Source of the DNA: Saccoglossus kowalevskii
Lineage: Eukaryota > Hemichordata > Enteropneusta > Harrimaniidae
Direction of reading: 5' to 3'
Length of the DNA: 35,294 bases
Assembly (NCBI RefSeq): GCF_000003605.2
Contig: NW_003126389.1
Coordinates: forward strand, 69,285-104,578
The notes under the pieces were generated by a model. It worked only from the letters and a program-made list of their open reading frames with translations, was not told the DNA's origin and made no database searches. How positions within the stretch are numbered: position 1 is the first letter of the stretch; each line of letters begins with the position of its first letter. A program made the translations under genes and the position numbers. This document shows positions 11,227 to 21,639 of this stretch, one piece after another.

Positions 11227-11588
11227 TAATGTAAAACATGTTGAAAAAGTGACGTGCAATTTTAGCGAATTGTGGTAAAATGACGTAATAGCGAAATGTT
11301 GTTTTAGCGAATCTCTCTTGTCATTGTTGATTTCCTGTTCTCACAATACTTGTCTGTCGCGTGCCAAATCAAATGCGCAGTTATTACCTCCATAAACACA
11401 AAGAAAAACTGTCGTCGTGTAATTAGGAAGTGCCCAGATTTTTATATTCCTAATTACCGGATTACTGTATACAAATCCCCAAGCCTTGGCCATTTTGAAT
11501 TTATAATAAAGTCATTAGCGACATCTTGAATTAGCGATTCAATTCTCTCGCTAAATTCGCTACACGAAAAAAACATGTTTTACAGTAA
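11227..11588. mobile_element. MITE with AATGTAAAACATG-type terminal inverted repeats
   Basis: The left end reads AATGTAAAACATGTTG and the right end, reversed, reads TACTGTAAAACATGTT, giving a terminal inverted repeat of about 14 bp with one or two mismatches. Inside both ends lie copies of TTAGCGAATT/TAGCGA motifs in inverted orientation. No coding potential. This TACAGTAAAAC-with-TTCGCG style is common among short non-autonomous elements of aquatic invertebrates. The exact ends and target duplication are not certain. Confidence 0.65.
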
Positions 11589-11955
11589 ATCTTATTTCAT
11601 GTTACTCCCTGTTGTTAATTGGATTAAAACAGTTATATTTGCCCAAAACTGTATCGTACATCTGTGTAAAAAAATTCAAGAATGTCAACGCTATTTTGGG
11701 CTGCGAATACTGCGTCTACTACTGCGTCAGTTACGTCGTCGAATTTATTGAACAAGCAAGTACAAACGAAGCGAACAAACTGAAGAGTCGTCTACGTTAT
11801 GGCAAATACATGGTGGTGGAGTTTTAATGGAAACATTTATCTGTCTATTACAAAGCACACACAAGTGAAAAAAAATGTAAACTCAAAATTAAATTTTGGT
11901 TTAATATATGTTCATGTAATGCATTCTCTATGGCAGATCATGTGATATTTAATTG
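11589..11955. other. Unassigned stretch between MITE and integrase core
   Basis: A 71-codon plus-strand frame (11612-11827) is the only open frame and is unrecognised. It belongs to the insert that splits the gypsy integrase. Confidence 0.3.
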
Positions 11956-12400
11956 ACAGGGAAGCACTGGCTACAGGCGGAAGTCGGCCATATTGTCCAC
12001 CCACTTCTGGCATCGTTTAATCGGGAGAAGGCGACTTATTTCTCTCTCATGAGGTCAGACAAAAAAATTGAGTTCCCAACTCAGAGAGTATCTCATCAGG
12101 AATTCCTACATGACTATAAATGTCTACTAAGGCCCAGCCACTGCTACAGTACTTATATATTTAAGTGGACATGCCTCTGGTAGCATAGTCGAATACAGTT
12201 AGAACATACCGATTTGTTCTGTCAGTGACAGGATTAAAGGGCCCCACAAGATCAACTGTGACACGCTTAAATGGTGTATCAATATAGGGGGGGACCCAAT
12301 GGCGCCTTACCCGCTTTTCCTTTAGGAAATATCCGCTGACACAAATCACAGGACTGGCAAATAGCGTTTGATAGATCCATGCATTACTGGCCAGTACAAT
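11956..12400 (-). pseudogene. Gypsy integrase zinc finger and catalytic core
   Basis: The minus strand shows MHGSIKR and CQSCDLCQR (the end of the zinc finger), then PYIDTPFKRVTVDLVGPF with the first catalytic Asp, RYVLTVFDYATRGMST, and after a stop VGIPDEILSELGTQF. The last motif is normally TDQGSQF, so the second catalytic Asp is replaced by Glu. The match ends near 11960 and resumes on the other side of the insert. Confidence 0.8.
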
Positions 12401-12713
12401 TGTGTATATTTTGTACAGTGTTTTCTTATTTCATCACCTCAACCTGGTATACCATTGGAAGAACCAACTGTTTGAATTATCAACCTCGATCTATAAAAAG
12501 GAGACTAAAAGACTCTATAAAACAAACCATTATCCAATATGACAGTGACAAGTTCTTTGGTCCCTCTATCATGCAACTTTGAAAACTCTTACACTCGTAA
12601 AGGATTGGCTTTTCTGATGATTTAACCTGTACCCTAATCTGAACTGCCTGTGTCAAGTCTGTTAAAGATGGCAAGACGACAGTCCAGTTGCAACCAACAT
12701 CTTCTTCAACCAT
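12401..12713 (-). other. Linker between gypsy protease and integrase
   Basis: A 77-codon minus-strand frame (12713-12480) continues from the protease with no clear domain. In this element group a non-conserved stretch joins protease to integrase. The remainder is degraded. Confidence 0.4.
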
Positions 12714-13088
12714 TCAGTCCCAACAGCTTTGAAATCTCAATTCTATACTACGGTTCTCAATTTCCGTTGAGTAAGGGTCCAAAGCACCATGAATATTTCC
12801 AACAATTAAATCATAAAGTCGAAATTTAATACAGATGACTGTAACCTCACCTTTATAATAAGGGGTGTCTATATGCAACTTTGCAACAGGAGCTCGCCTA
12901 CATGTCCCATCTAACAAGATGTATGTACGAGACTTCTTAGTAAGTTGATTCAGTTTGACTAATGCCTTTTTAACCACAACCCTGTTACACCCAATATCAC
13001 ACAAAATTGTTATTTTACAACCATTAGGTAGTCCCTCCACCCCAGGCATACTCGATACCACCCATGTTGGGCGTACTGCACTTTTCAT
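12714..13088 (-). pseudogene. Gypsy retropepsin-like protease
   Basis: The frame gives NGCKITILCDIGCNRVVVKK, where the retropepsin active site D-T/S-G appears as D-I-G, then PVAKLHIDTPYYKGEV and the second conserved motif YDLIVGNIHGALDP. This is the protease type of Mag/Gmr1-like gypsy elements. The active-site change and the interrupted connection to neighbours indicate a dead copy. Confidence 0.75.
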
Positions 13089-13667
13089 AACCTCATAATT
13101 GGTTGACCTGTCTTTGGGAAGGGTCCTGCAAACTGTGAGTGCCTTTTCGAAAGCAAAGCCCCGAAGTTAATTCCCCACATAGCAGCTGGCCAATGACAAA
13201 TCTCAAATCTTTCTAAATATGCATCTAAGTCATCTCCCTCTTTAAATAGAGTCATACTAGAAACCTTAACAATACCCTCATTGTATTTATGGTGAACCTC
13301 CCACGTCTCTTTCCTCATGTTCCCCTTTCCAAAGTTTGAACTTGTCAAACTCAAACTGTCGCTGGGCTACCTTCTCTCGTTCACGTGCCTCTCTCTCGCA
13401 CTGTGCGTCTTTATATTTCTCCTTTGCTAATTTTCGTTCTTCCCTTATCTTGGTTAATTCAAATTTATTATGCTTTTCCTCTCGTTCATTCTTTTCCCTT
13501 TCCCGTTTCACATTTATCCACCTGTTTCTTTCTTCTTTTGTAAAGTCTGTCAAATCATTATCATCTAATCCAATCTCTTGCCCTAACTGTTTAACTCTAG
13601 TCACATCGAAATTCATATTAATTATTAAGGAGATAAGTAGATGGAGGAATGAATATCTATTGACCAA
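13089..13667 (-). pseudogene. Gypsy gag fragments
   Basis: The first frame (13667-13287, likely true start at the internal ATG near 13617) has a short globular head followed by a charged coiled coil (EREKNEREEKHNKFEL). A second, shifted frame (13354-13085) contains FKEGDDLDAYLERFE, the start of a SCAN-like capsid segment found in this type of gag. The rest of the capsid and the zinc knuckle are missing or scrambled. Confidence 0.7.
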
Positions 13668-13779
13668 GAGTATAAAATATCTCAGAGGGGGCGCAAGAAG
13701 TAATTGGTGTTATTACACACTATGTTTTCACTACTGGCAATACAGTTTTTTTTAAAAAAAAAAGATGGTCACTTTAATT

Positions 13780-14192
13780 GAGCGATATCATCCTACCACT
13801 ATCACCAAAATGACAGAAGGTGAATTATACAGTGAAGTACTATGGTGCGGTGGAATTTCCAAACGAAATTCAGAAATACAATGGCCAAAATGTAGCAAAA
13901 GTACCGTCACCGACCTTGTGAATGGGTTCTTTACCCAAAATATACAATATAAATAACGTATAGATATATTGGTATTGATATATGATCAAATTGATTAACG
14001 CCAGGGTAGAACTTTGGAATAGAACACGCATAGCTGTAACAAACTTGCACGCACTTCAAGAAACATTCATGTGGTTAATGAAATTATTTAATACTGGATA
14101 ATTTCAAATAATATTTGTAATGCAAATCATCAAATTTGACCATAAATAATGAAGCAATAATTACATTATCATTTAAATGCAAATAACCATCA
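13780..14192. repeat. Direct repeat, right copy, first part
   Basis: Counterpart of 7640-8078. Similarity is strongest from about 13885 to 14190. The sequence stops abruptly after AAATGCAAATAACCAT where the Tx1/L1-like LINE is inserted, and resumes at 16218. In one frame both copies translate to a related peptide (NYTV....EIQKYNGQ), so the repeat may derive from a coding segment. Confidence 0.65.
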
Positions 14193-16217
14193 TTGATTCA
14201 TTGGGTGAAATCGTATTACTGTAATGTGGAAAGTTCGATTATCAATAATGGTTTACCACAGGTTATTGTAAAGTTCAGAAGGGGGTCAGACAACGGGACT
14301 CTTTGTCCCCTACATTGTTTATTCTGGCGTTGGAAGTGTTTTTAATCTCCATGCGGGCAAATCCAAATATTCAAGGTATTAAGTTGGGTGATGGAACTTG
14401 TAACATATGTAACAATTGCTGATGACCTATCATTTGTTTAAGCTTTTGAATTGCTTCCAAAAAGTAGGATTGAAAGTAAACACAGACAAAACTGAAGCCC
14501 TTTGGCTTAGGCCGTGGAAAAATCGAAAAGACACACTTTTTGGTATTAAATGTCCCAATGAGCCAATCAAGAATGTTGGTGTTTATGTTTCCGATGATGT
14601 TTCGGGCTGCTACTTTGAATTATGCCAAGCCAATGGAAAATTTACAGTTAACATTGAATCTGTGGAAGCAAAGAAATTTAACTTTAATTGGTAGAATGCA
14701 GATTGTGAAGAGTTTTGCAATATCAAAATTTGTGTATCTGTTGTAATTGTGTGAGAATGGTCTCTGTATCAAAGAAAGTTTTACTTGAGGTAAATAGAAA
14801 GTGTTTTAATTTTATTTGGCATGGCCATGACCGGGTTGCCCGCAATGTTTAGATCTCAGACATAGGAGAAGGTGGCTTGTAAGCCCCTGATATCTTTACA
14901 CTGTATGGTACATTTCGTATAATGTGGTTGAAAAGGTACGTTGACCCTTCAGTGACCCATGCATGGAAAAAAAATATTCCTCAACAAATTAAAGCCTGTT
15001 GGAGGCAACTTAATATTTAGTTGTAGCTACGGACTTGAATATTTGAAAATCAACCTGTCCGAATTGTATCGTGAAACCTTGTTAGCTTGTTCTACTCTTC
15101 ACAATTTAGATATTAAAAATCAAATATCACATAATATCATATAATTTGGAACAACAAGGATATCCTAATTGACAACAAATCCGTGTTTTCCCTACAATTG
15201 CCAATAAGGGTATCAGTTGCATTGGTGATTTATTTCCAAAAAACACACCCGTTAGTATTGCTGTCTTATCCGCTAAACATAACCTAACCAGACTTGAAAT
15301 ATATTTTCTGAGTTGTGTTTTTAATGTAATTACAAAAAACACGATGGAAGCTTGGTCACATGTTTTCTATCTTATCCAAGGATTTTCGTACGATTCGGTG
15401 CCAAATATTTTTAGTGATGGTGAGAATATAACGGTATCTGTGCTTAATACAAATTGTATAAAAAATAACTTTTTTTGTGCAAAGACTATTCATTCAAGTA
15501 GTTAAGATTTTAAACTCGACTTTGCTGCTATGTCTAAATATTGTGATTTACCATTTAGGATAGCAATTGACACGAAATCAAAAGAATTTCAATTTAAGTT
15601 ACTACATAAAATATTGTTCACTAATTATGATCTTTTTAAAATGAAATCAAATCATCAAAGGTCAGTAGTCCCAATTGTTCGTTCTGGCACCAGGAAACGG
15701 AAACTACTTACTTAACTACTTTTTTTTATTATTATTGTAAATATACAAACAAATGTCTGCACTTAGAGATGTATTTAAAAATATCTTAGGTCCAGATGCT
15801 CTTTCCCTCAAACAGATAACTTTAGGCTGTACTGACTTTTCAGTGTTGGCACATTATTTGGTACTTTGGGGGAAGCAATATATTGATAAATGTAAAATGA
15901 GTAAGAGTATACCGAGTGATGTATATTTTCGAAAGGCGGTAACTGAAACATGCTGGATTGAAAAGCATGTAGCTATATCTAAAAACAAATTGGAATTACA
16001 TTTACGGAAGTGGTCTATTATCTCTGATAGTGTGTAAACATTTTTCATTTCATTTCAGTGCATTAGCAATTATCCTTTCTTGTTTTCTTTTGTTTCTATT
16101 ACTTTTGTTTGCTTGTTTTTTCGCTTTGTAAGATGTAATTAATGTTTATTGTAATCTATGTAATGAAACTATATGGAACAAAATTGTGTAAAGAGAAAAA
16201 ATAACAAAAAAACAAAA
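14193..16217 (+). mobile_element. 5'-truncated Tx1/L1-like LINE inserted in the repeat
   Basis: Plus-strand pieces give the second half of a reverse transcriptase and the carboxyl-terminal region of a Tx1/L1-type LINE. They include LNCFQKVGLKVNTDKTEALW at about 14442-14506, LWKQRNLTLIGRMQIVKSF, FIWHGHDRV, and the last domain in a frame at 15753-16037. The catalytic box appears as IADDLSF near 14415-14435, partly out of frame. It ends in an A-rich tail (16190-16217). Both sides continue the same repeat sequence, so the borders are precise to a few bases. Target duplication is about AACCAT versus AACAAT, blurred by the tail. Confidence 0.8.
15753..16037 (+). pseudogene. Carboxyl-terminal region of the Tx1/L1-like LINE ORF2
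   Basis: A 94-codon open frame containing LSLKQITLGCTD, LWGKQYIDKCKMSKSIP and LELHLRKWSII, the pattern at the very end of Tx1/L1-type ORF2 proteins in invertebrates. It is followed by a stop and the short AT-rich 3' region of the element. Confidence 0.65.
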
Positions 16218-16258
16218 CAATGGTTATTGCCCTAAACAACATAATCAGTAGTAACATT
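16218..16258. repeat. Direct repeat, right copy, second part
   Basis: Sequence ATGGTTATTGCCCTAAACAA and the following AATCAGTA matches 8044-8082, continuing the repeat interrupted at 14192. Beyond about 16258 the two copies no longer align. Confidence 0.7.
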
Positions 16259-17159
16259 ATTGCTGTATGGCTACCTATTTCACAAATAAAACGATTTGTG
16301 ATTACATAACTTGTTTCGTCCCAAAATTGCAAAAATCACTAAAAAAGAAACTTCTTCAGAACTAAACATGGATCTGAAAGTCGTTTTTATCATCCATGTA
16401 TACTCCTCAGTCTGTGAAGCTCTTTGTGAGTGATCACGTGGTTTAACTGCCATATTTGATTTCTTCTACACAAGATTTTTTTTACTGATGCCACATAATG
16501 CTCCATTGGATTGTTTCTAAGGGATGCTTTTTAAACAATCAGCTGGATTGTTGTCATGTAGCATTTACGTCAAATGTTTTAGCTACCATTTGGACTTTTG
16601 ACCAAAATGACAAAAATTATTCAAAGAATATTTCCTTCTAAAGAGTGTTTTAAGCGATGAACTGAATATTTGGCATATAGCATTGATAACCATATCTTCT
16701 AACAAGAAAAAAGACTTTATTTTGATCGACCACATGGTTTGGCCACCAACTTGAATGTTCGCCAAACATGACCTTAATTTGAGGTACTTTTGGGTGCTTT
16801 TAGCAATCAAATTGTTATTTTTCATGTAGCTGAATGACCGAATACTTTTCTAAAATAAATAACATTTATATCACTGGGAAAATATTTAAGCATATGCAGC
16901 CTTCCAATTCCAAGACTCAAAAAAGCTATCTGTAGTTTCATTTTTATGTCATGGCCTGAGGTTAATAAGTGAGGAATTATTTTCCTCTTAGTATGAGTTC
17001 TAGACCATGATTGAAAGGATAGACTGACGTCCCAAGACCGTCAATCCGTGATAAAAACGAATTTAAAATATACAAGACATATACGTATTATTTAGGAAAC
17101 CGCAAGAAAACAGGTGTTGTTTACGTAGCTTGTAATATTGAATTTGCATCATGTTTTAG
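16259..17159. other. Intron sequence before exon B, no feature seen
   Basis: AT-rich sequence without recognisable element or exon. An 80-codon minus-strand frame at 16583-16825 is unrecognised and probably chance. Confidence 0.4.
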
Positions 17160-17795
17160 GTTCTACTGGTTCATCAGTGGCAGATGGCTTTGACACATTA
17201 GTAATAGATATTGATAATCATTTATATCAAACAACATTGGAAATGGAATCATTTAATGGACCATTAACACCTTATGTTCCTTTGATTGATGTTGACATGT
17301 CCCCTGATGGATGGCTCATTGGTGTAACAGTTGGATATGAATTAGTACATATGATGTCATTGGAAAATGGCATGTGGTCAAACCCAATACCAGGAAGTGC
17401 TAGTGTGATTAGTGCATGTATAGGTGAACAGGAACTCATTTTTGGTGTAACAGCAAATAACCAGTTGAGAGTGCGAAATGGGGTCCAATCATCGTGGTCG
17501 CTTGCGGCCTATGGGTACGCGGAGCAGGTTATACAAATAACCGCCACCACAATGCTTTTCGGACTTACACCAAACAGTCTCCTGTATTTTGATCAACCTA
17601 CTGGTTCCTGGATTGATACTGGAGTTGATTTTGGTAGCAACGTTATGGTAGATATTTCATTTATCGATTCAGAAAATATTGTTCCAGTAATAGCGGATAT
17701 TTGTGTGATTGCTGTATGTTACATTGGACAACAAACATCATCACAACTATCAGAACCATCACAGTCTAATGAAGAATCTAGCAGTACAAATTATG
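17160..17795 (+). CDS. Exon B: tectonin-like propeller domain
   Basis: It starts after the acceptor TGTTTTAG and ends at ATG/GTAAAT; both borders are phase 1, giving 212 codons. The protein shows about four to five blade-like units: DNHLYQTTLEMESFNGPL to DGWLIGVT; GYELVHMMSLENGMWSNPIP to LIFGVT; NNQLRVRNG to MLFGLT; and NSLLYFDQPTGSW onward. It closes with DICVIAVCYIG and a Ser/Glu/Gln-rich linker. The repeating G-W, V-I and I-x-G-V pattern is that of tectonin-type propeller repeats. It is the sister of exon A and more distant from C and D. Confidence 0.8.
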
Positions 17796-19908
17796 GTAAA
17801 TATAAACAATTATGTTTTTGCTTATTTTATTTATTTTATTTTTTTATCACTTCACAGAACCACTACTGTATCACGATAGCTTGTAATACAAACTGGGTTA
17901 TTGAAAACTAAAGTTTTGTCATCTCCATACTTAGGATAGTCATTATGTTATGTAATACTCCGAGAAATGACATCTACATTACAGACCCAGTGATAGAATA
18001 CGTCAATATATTGTTTAACAATGGGTTTAAAGAAGGCTAAATATGTAATGTTGATATATTCACAAATACATCAACTTTTTGTTTATGAAATCAATTAACT
18101 ATGGTATTCCAAAAAAAAAACTTATTTTATTGATGGAAATGTCTTCAAAAGGTTAAAGTACCTTACCATACTGGTAAACTGTCAGCTGGTGCATTGTGTT
18201 CCATAAATATGATTAATGTCCCAATTCATTGTTTTGTTACCCAACACAGTATCTCATATGATAAATGCATATTATAAACTTTGATCCAAGAACTAACGTT
18301 ACTTTAATGTGATCTGATTTCGTGGGTATTTTGTGCTAAAATGTACCCTACAATTGTAAAGCAAATTCATATCACACATCTGGTGATTATAACAGTGTGT
18401 ATGATATGTTGTTAAATTGTTAAAAGTTAAATGGCTAGTGATATGTCATGTGTATGCCTTCGGAAGACGCATTTGATAAGATCATTCTAGAGACAAACAT
18501 ACTCAAATATTATGCATATTTTCGGCTGTGTTTTAAACTATTATATAAGTGTATCCCCAACTCCATATAAGGAGTTCTAGAACACTTAGCACGGCTTTGG
18601 AATTTGTGTTTTCCACATATACAGTTCTAATATCCAATTGTGTCTTCTTATAATGTTTTAGTGAAACATATGATTGTTTTTCTAGCGCGCCATTTCGATA
18701 AAAAAAGATAGACCCTTCATATAGTTTACTCACGCACATTAAAGTTAAGTGTTCTGGAATTTCAAATATAGCATCGGGATACACCCATATAATCGTTTAA
18801 TACTTCAGACTGAGAAATGTACTGATCTTGTTCTTTTTGTCAGTACACACACAATATACAACAACATTTCAAAGTAAATATAATTGAAATTGTCGAAAAT
18901 CCCTAGTTAACAATTATTGAACACATATATAAAATAAGTGAGTTGAGATTCACTTGGTCGCTTTCATTATATGACAGACGACGCGATAAGCATAAACTAA
19001 TTACTTCTGATATTCTGTCCTGGTAAAGTGTGTTTATTGGGTAAGATACATTCCATGACAGCAAGCACGCACCCAATCTTTATAGTGAGGCTATCTTTAT
19101 AGAACATAACACTATACACCAGCATACCCTTTGTCATATAATTCATTTTATTTGACCTTTGAACAGCGACTTTTAAATCAATCAGAAAATATTTTTGCTT
19201 CATCATAAACAATGTAATCCAATAATAATAATGAAATCACAACGTTATTTAACATGATATTTTATATTTTATGTGTAGGTACCATTGGTAGGACAATAAC
19301 ACATTTATTTTTACATTTTATTTTGACAATAATTTATAATGTGTTTTGGGGGAGTCGGATCCCTTCTGATATATTGTTTTCCATCAGTGGAAGTGTTTCT
19401 GTCGGTATGCCAGTTTGTATTACTGGTGTACAATGCAACATAATTCACTTCACATTTACACAACTTGATTGGGTTTTGGTAATATGTTTAGTGTTTTTTT
19501 TATATACCCGTACTTTCTTATCATCCATGCAGACAACATGGTGCAGTCATAAAGGCTCTGGTTTGATTTTGTCATCACAATGTTATTTTCATCTAGCTTG
19601 CACATATATTTGTCACCTTTCTAATTTGTTGAGGTTCATTTGTCCTAGTTTTATGGTTTCCAGGGCAACAGAAACAACATTGGTGATTTGGGGCTGCAGT
19701 TTAAAACCGATCATACATTGTGTTTCTGTGTTTCTTAATCTGGGGACGCTACATCAAAAAAGTCCTAATTATCATCAAGAGCAATTCTATTTATCTTTTC
19801 TGTGATTTTTTGAGTAATACCCACTTAAACTCTAAAGTCACAAAATTAAAGCCATAAGAATATTGTAATTCTCATGTGAATATTCTCTATTTTCCATTTC
19901 TTTCTTAG
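17796..19908. other. Intron between exons B and C
   Basis: About 2.1 kb. It contains a T-rich stretch right after the donor, an A-run at 18110-18120, and no recognisable transposon. One long plus-strand open frame, described separately, lies at 19254-19805. Confidence 0.5.
19254..19805 (+). other. Unrecognised 183-codon open frame within intron B-C
   Basis: The frame is long for this AT-rich sequence. The protein is rich in hydrophobic residues, Cys and His, with two or three stretches that could span a membrane (for example FLHFILTIIYNVFW). No motif is familiar. It begins inside a run resembling a splice acceptor (TATGTGTAG at 19269-19277). It could be chance, a remnant of a mobile element, or part of an alternative exon. 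Confidence 0.2.
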
Positions 19909-20586
19909 AAAAAACAACACTTCTCGTTGGTAATGACAACAATTTGTACACACGTGATCGACGTGGCTCTGTGTCCCTTGTTCCATATACCAATGGTATT
20001 ATCGATATTGTTGTCATGAGTGTCATGGTGCTAAAGTATACAATGGACGATCAAGGATGGACTGAGATAGTACCAAACTCTTGCTGTGTCATTAGTGTAG
20101 ATATTACAGGCAACTTCATAATTGGTGTCGGAATCGATAAATATCTGTATACAAAAGATACATTGGATGGTGTTTGGAATGGCCCTGTTGCAGACAGTGG
20201 ATTCGTGCAAAAGGTAATCGCATTCAATGAAGGACAACAAATTATATTAGCAGTGGATGCACATGGTGTTATAGTAATGCCAAGTGGTAGTGTACCCTTT
20301 TGGCAAGATGCAGAATTCAATGTCATTGTTAAAGATGCTATGGTGTTACCATCGGGTTCTCTTGATCCAATATTGCATGATGACCTTTTATTTCAAGCAA
20401 TATGCTATGGTAAATTGCCAGATAGTTCTACTGGTATGGATAGTTCTGAAGGATCTGGCATCTCTGACGGGTCGAGCAACTCTGATAATTCAGATGGATC
20501 TGTTGACTCTGGTTCTACTGGAATCTCCGACGGATCTGCTAAGTCTAGCTCCACTTCAAGCTTTGACAGAATATACCCAGCAACAG
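19909..20586 (+). CDS. Exon C: tectonin-like propeller domain with Ser/Asp-rich linker
   Basis: Acceptor TTTCTTAG, donor CAACAG/GTAAAC, phase 1 on both sides, 226 codons. Blade-like units include VGNDNNLYTRDRRGS, GWTEIVPNSCCVISVDITG followed by FIIGVGIDKYLYTKDTL, and GVWNGPVADSGFVQKV. The LYT(R/K) and GVG-D pattern is closest to the tectonin consensus of all four domains. The domain ends with FQAICYG, matching the ICY/VCY ends of A and B. A linker of roughly 50 residues of Ser, Gly and Asp follows (for example GSSNSDNSDGSVDSGS), probably extended and possibly O-glycosylated. Confidence 0.85.
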
Positions 20587-20726
20587 GTAAACAGTGATAC
20601 ATATATAAAATGAAACTTTTTCTCTATGCATATATTTCTCTATGATAATTTACATTTTAGAAAAATCAAAAAAATATTACTTACTTACAATAAATTGTCA
20701 TAAATTCTATTATAAATTTCTACAAG
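20587..20726 (+). other. Short intron between exons C and D
   Basis: A 140-nt intron, GTAAAC at the left and CTACAAG at the right. It is the shortest in the gene, and its phase is 1. Confidence 0.7.
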
Positions 20727-21392
20727 ATCCTGACACTGCTGTTGCTATGCCTGGTGCACCACATTCGGCAAGTCACTATATAACAGGAGAATTGGATCAA
20801 TGCAACGTGATTGCTGTTGGGAAGGATGGTTATCTATATACTGGAGTCTCAATGGGTGACCATGCATATCAATACCATGGCCCAATTCATGGCTCATGCT
20901 GTGTGATAGACATTGCTAGTCTACCTGACAAAACACTTGTAGGCGTTCAAAAGGACAATAGGTTATATGTTAAATCAAATTTAGTGGAAGGTAGTTGGAT
21001 TCGAAGTTATACAGATAGCTGCTGCATTGTAAGTGTGGACGTGTTACCTGATGGTGAAATAATAGCAGCCAGTATCGAAGATGTGTTGCTCATTAGATCA
21101 AGTATAAATGCTGAATGGGATCTAACAATTCCTATTGGCATGCACATTGCAAAACTTACCTTAATTCCAAACAGTTTTGATATAATTGGGATTAGTGAAG
21201 ATAGTACACTCATTATTCATACTGACGGTATGTGGAAGACACTCGACAATGACCTATTCGTTCTACCAATCACTGACTTGGCTGTTGATGAGGATGGCAA
21301 TTATGGTGCCTTGGTTCCGGGAATGTCAGAATTATCAAATGGGGACCAGATTCATATTGTCAGCATTGCATATGTCGATCTTCCTCTTCAAG
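20727..21392 (+). CDS. Exon D: tectonin-like propeller domain
   Basis: 222 codons between the acceptor TTTCTACAAG and the donor TCAAG/GTATTG, both phase 1. Units include NVIAVGKDGYLYTGVSMG, GPIHGSCCVIDIASLPD, LVGVQKDNRLYVKSNLVEG, GSWIRSYTDSCCIVSVDVLP, DGEIIAASIEDVLLI and IIGISEDSTLIIH. The paired Cys in GSCCVI, DSCCIV and (exon C) NSCCVI recur at the same blade position, which may indicate a conserved structural pair. The domain ends HIVSIAYVDLP, without the Cys of the other domain ends, and lacks a long linker, consistent with being closest to the membrane. Confidence 0.85.
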
Positions 21393-21639
21393 GTATTGTA
21401 TACACTTGTTTATGCAGCCCTCCATCCATTTTTTATTGTCAATGCTAACACCAAATTGTTTTGGCAGAGTGTAAGTGAATGAATTTAGTAATGTTTCTTC
21501 ATTCAATATTGGATATTAAACACACTAGAAGCTATTAGTTGAATACGAAATTGTAACAGGTACAATTTTACAATAGAACATATAAATTGATAAACGCTAC
21601 TCGGACTGATAAATATGATATGTAGAAGATAATATTTGG

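Larger units (their letters stand above)
8650..13667 (-). mobile_element. Degraded Ty3/gypsy retrotransposon with integrase before reverse transcriptase (Gmr1-type order)
   Basis: On the minus strand the recognisable pieces run gag (13.67-13.09 kb), protease (13.09-12.71), integrase zinc finger and core (12.40-11.96), integrase end (10.61-10.20), reverse transcriptase (9.86-9.40) and RNase H (9.26-8.94). Ordinary gypsy elements have RT-RH before integrase. The order seen here matches the Gmr1 group described from deuterostomes. All domains carry stops, frameshifts or changed catalytic residues. An unrelated insert of about 1.3 kb, including a MITE and the assembly gap, splits the integrase. 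Confidence 0.75.

Noticed and set aside
13336-13755. Plus-strand 139-codon frame
   Set aside because: It is the antisense of the charged gypsy gag coiled coil; the Ser/Arg/Phe-rich composition is the usual shadow.
7640-16258. The direct repeats as evidence of a tandem duplication of the host exon unit
   Set aside because: The copies lie after exon A and before exon B within one intron and around the gypsy element, not at the same position relative to each exon.
17138-17911. Continuous 257-codon reading of exon B with its flanks
   Set aside because: The parts before 17160 and after 17795 are intron; the T-rich tail encodes a spurious Phe/Leu run.
20642-20726. Amino-terminal extension of exon D from the ATG at 20642
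   Set aside because: It lies in the short intron before the acceptor CTACAAG; the frame is open by chance.
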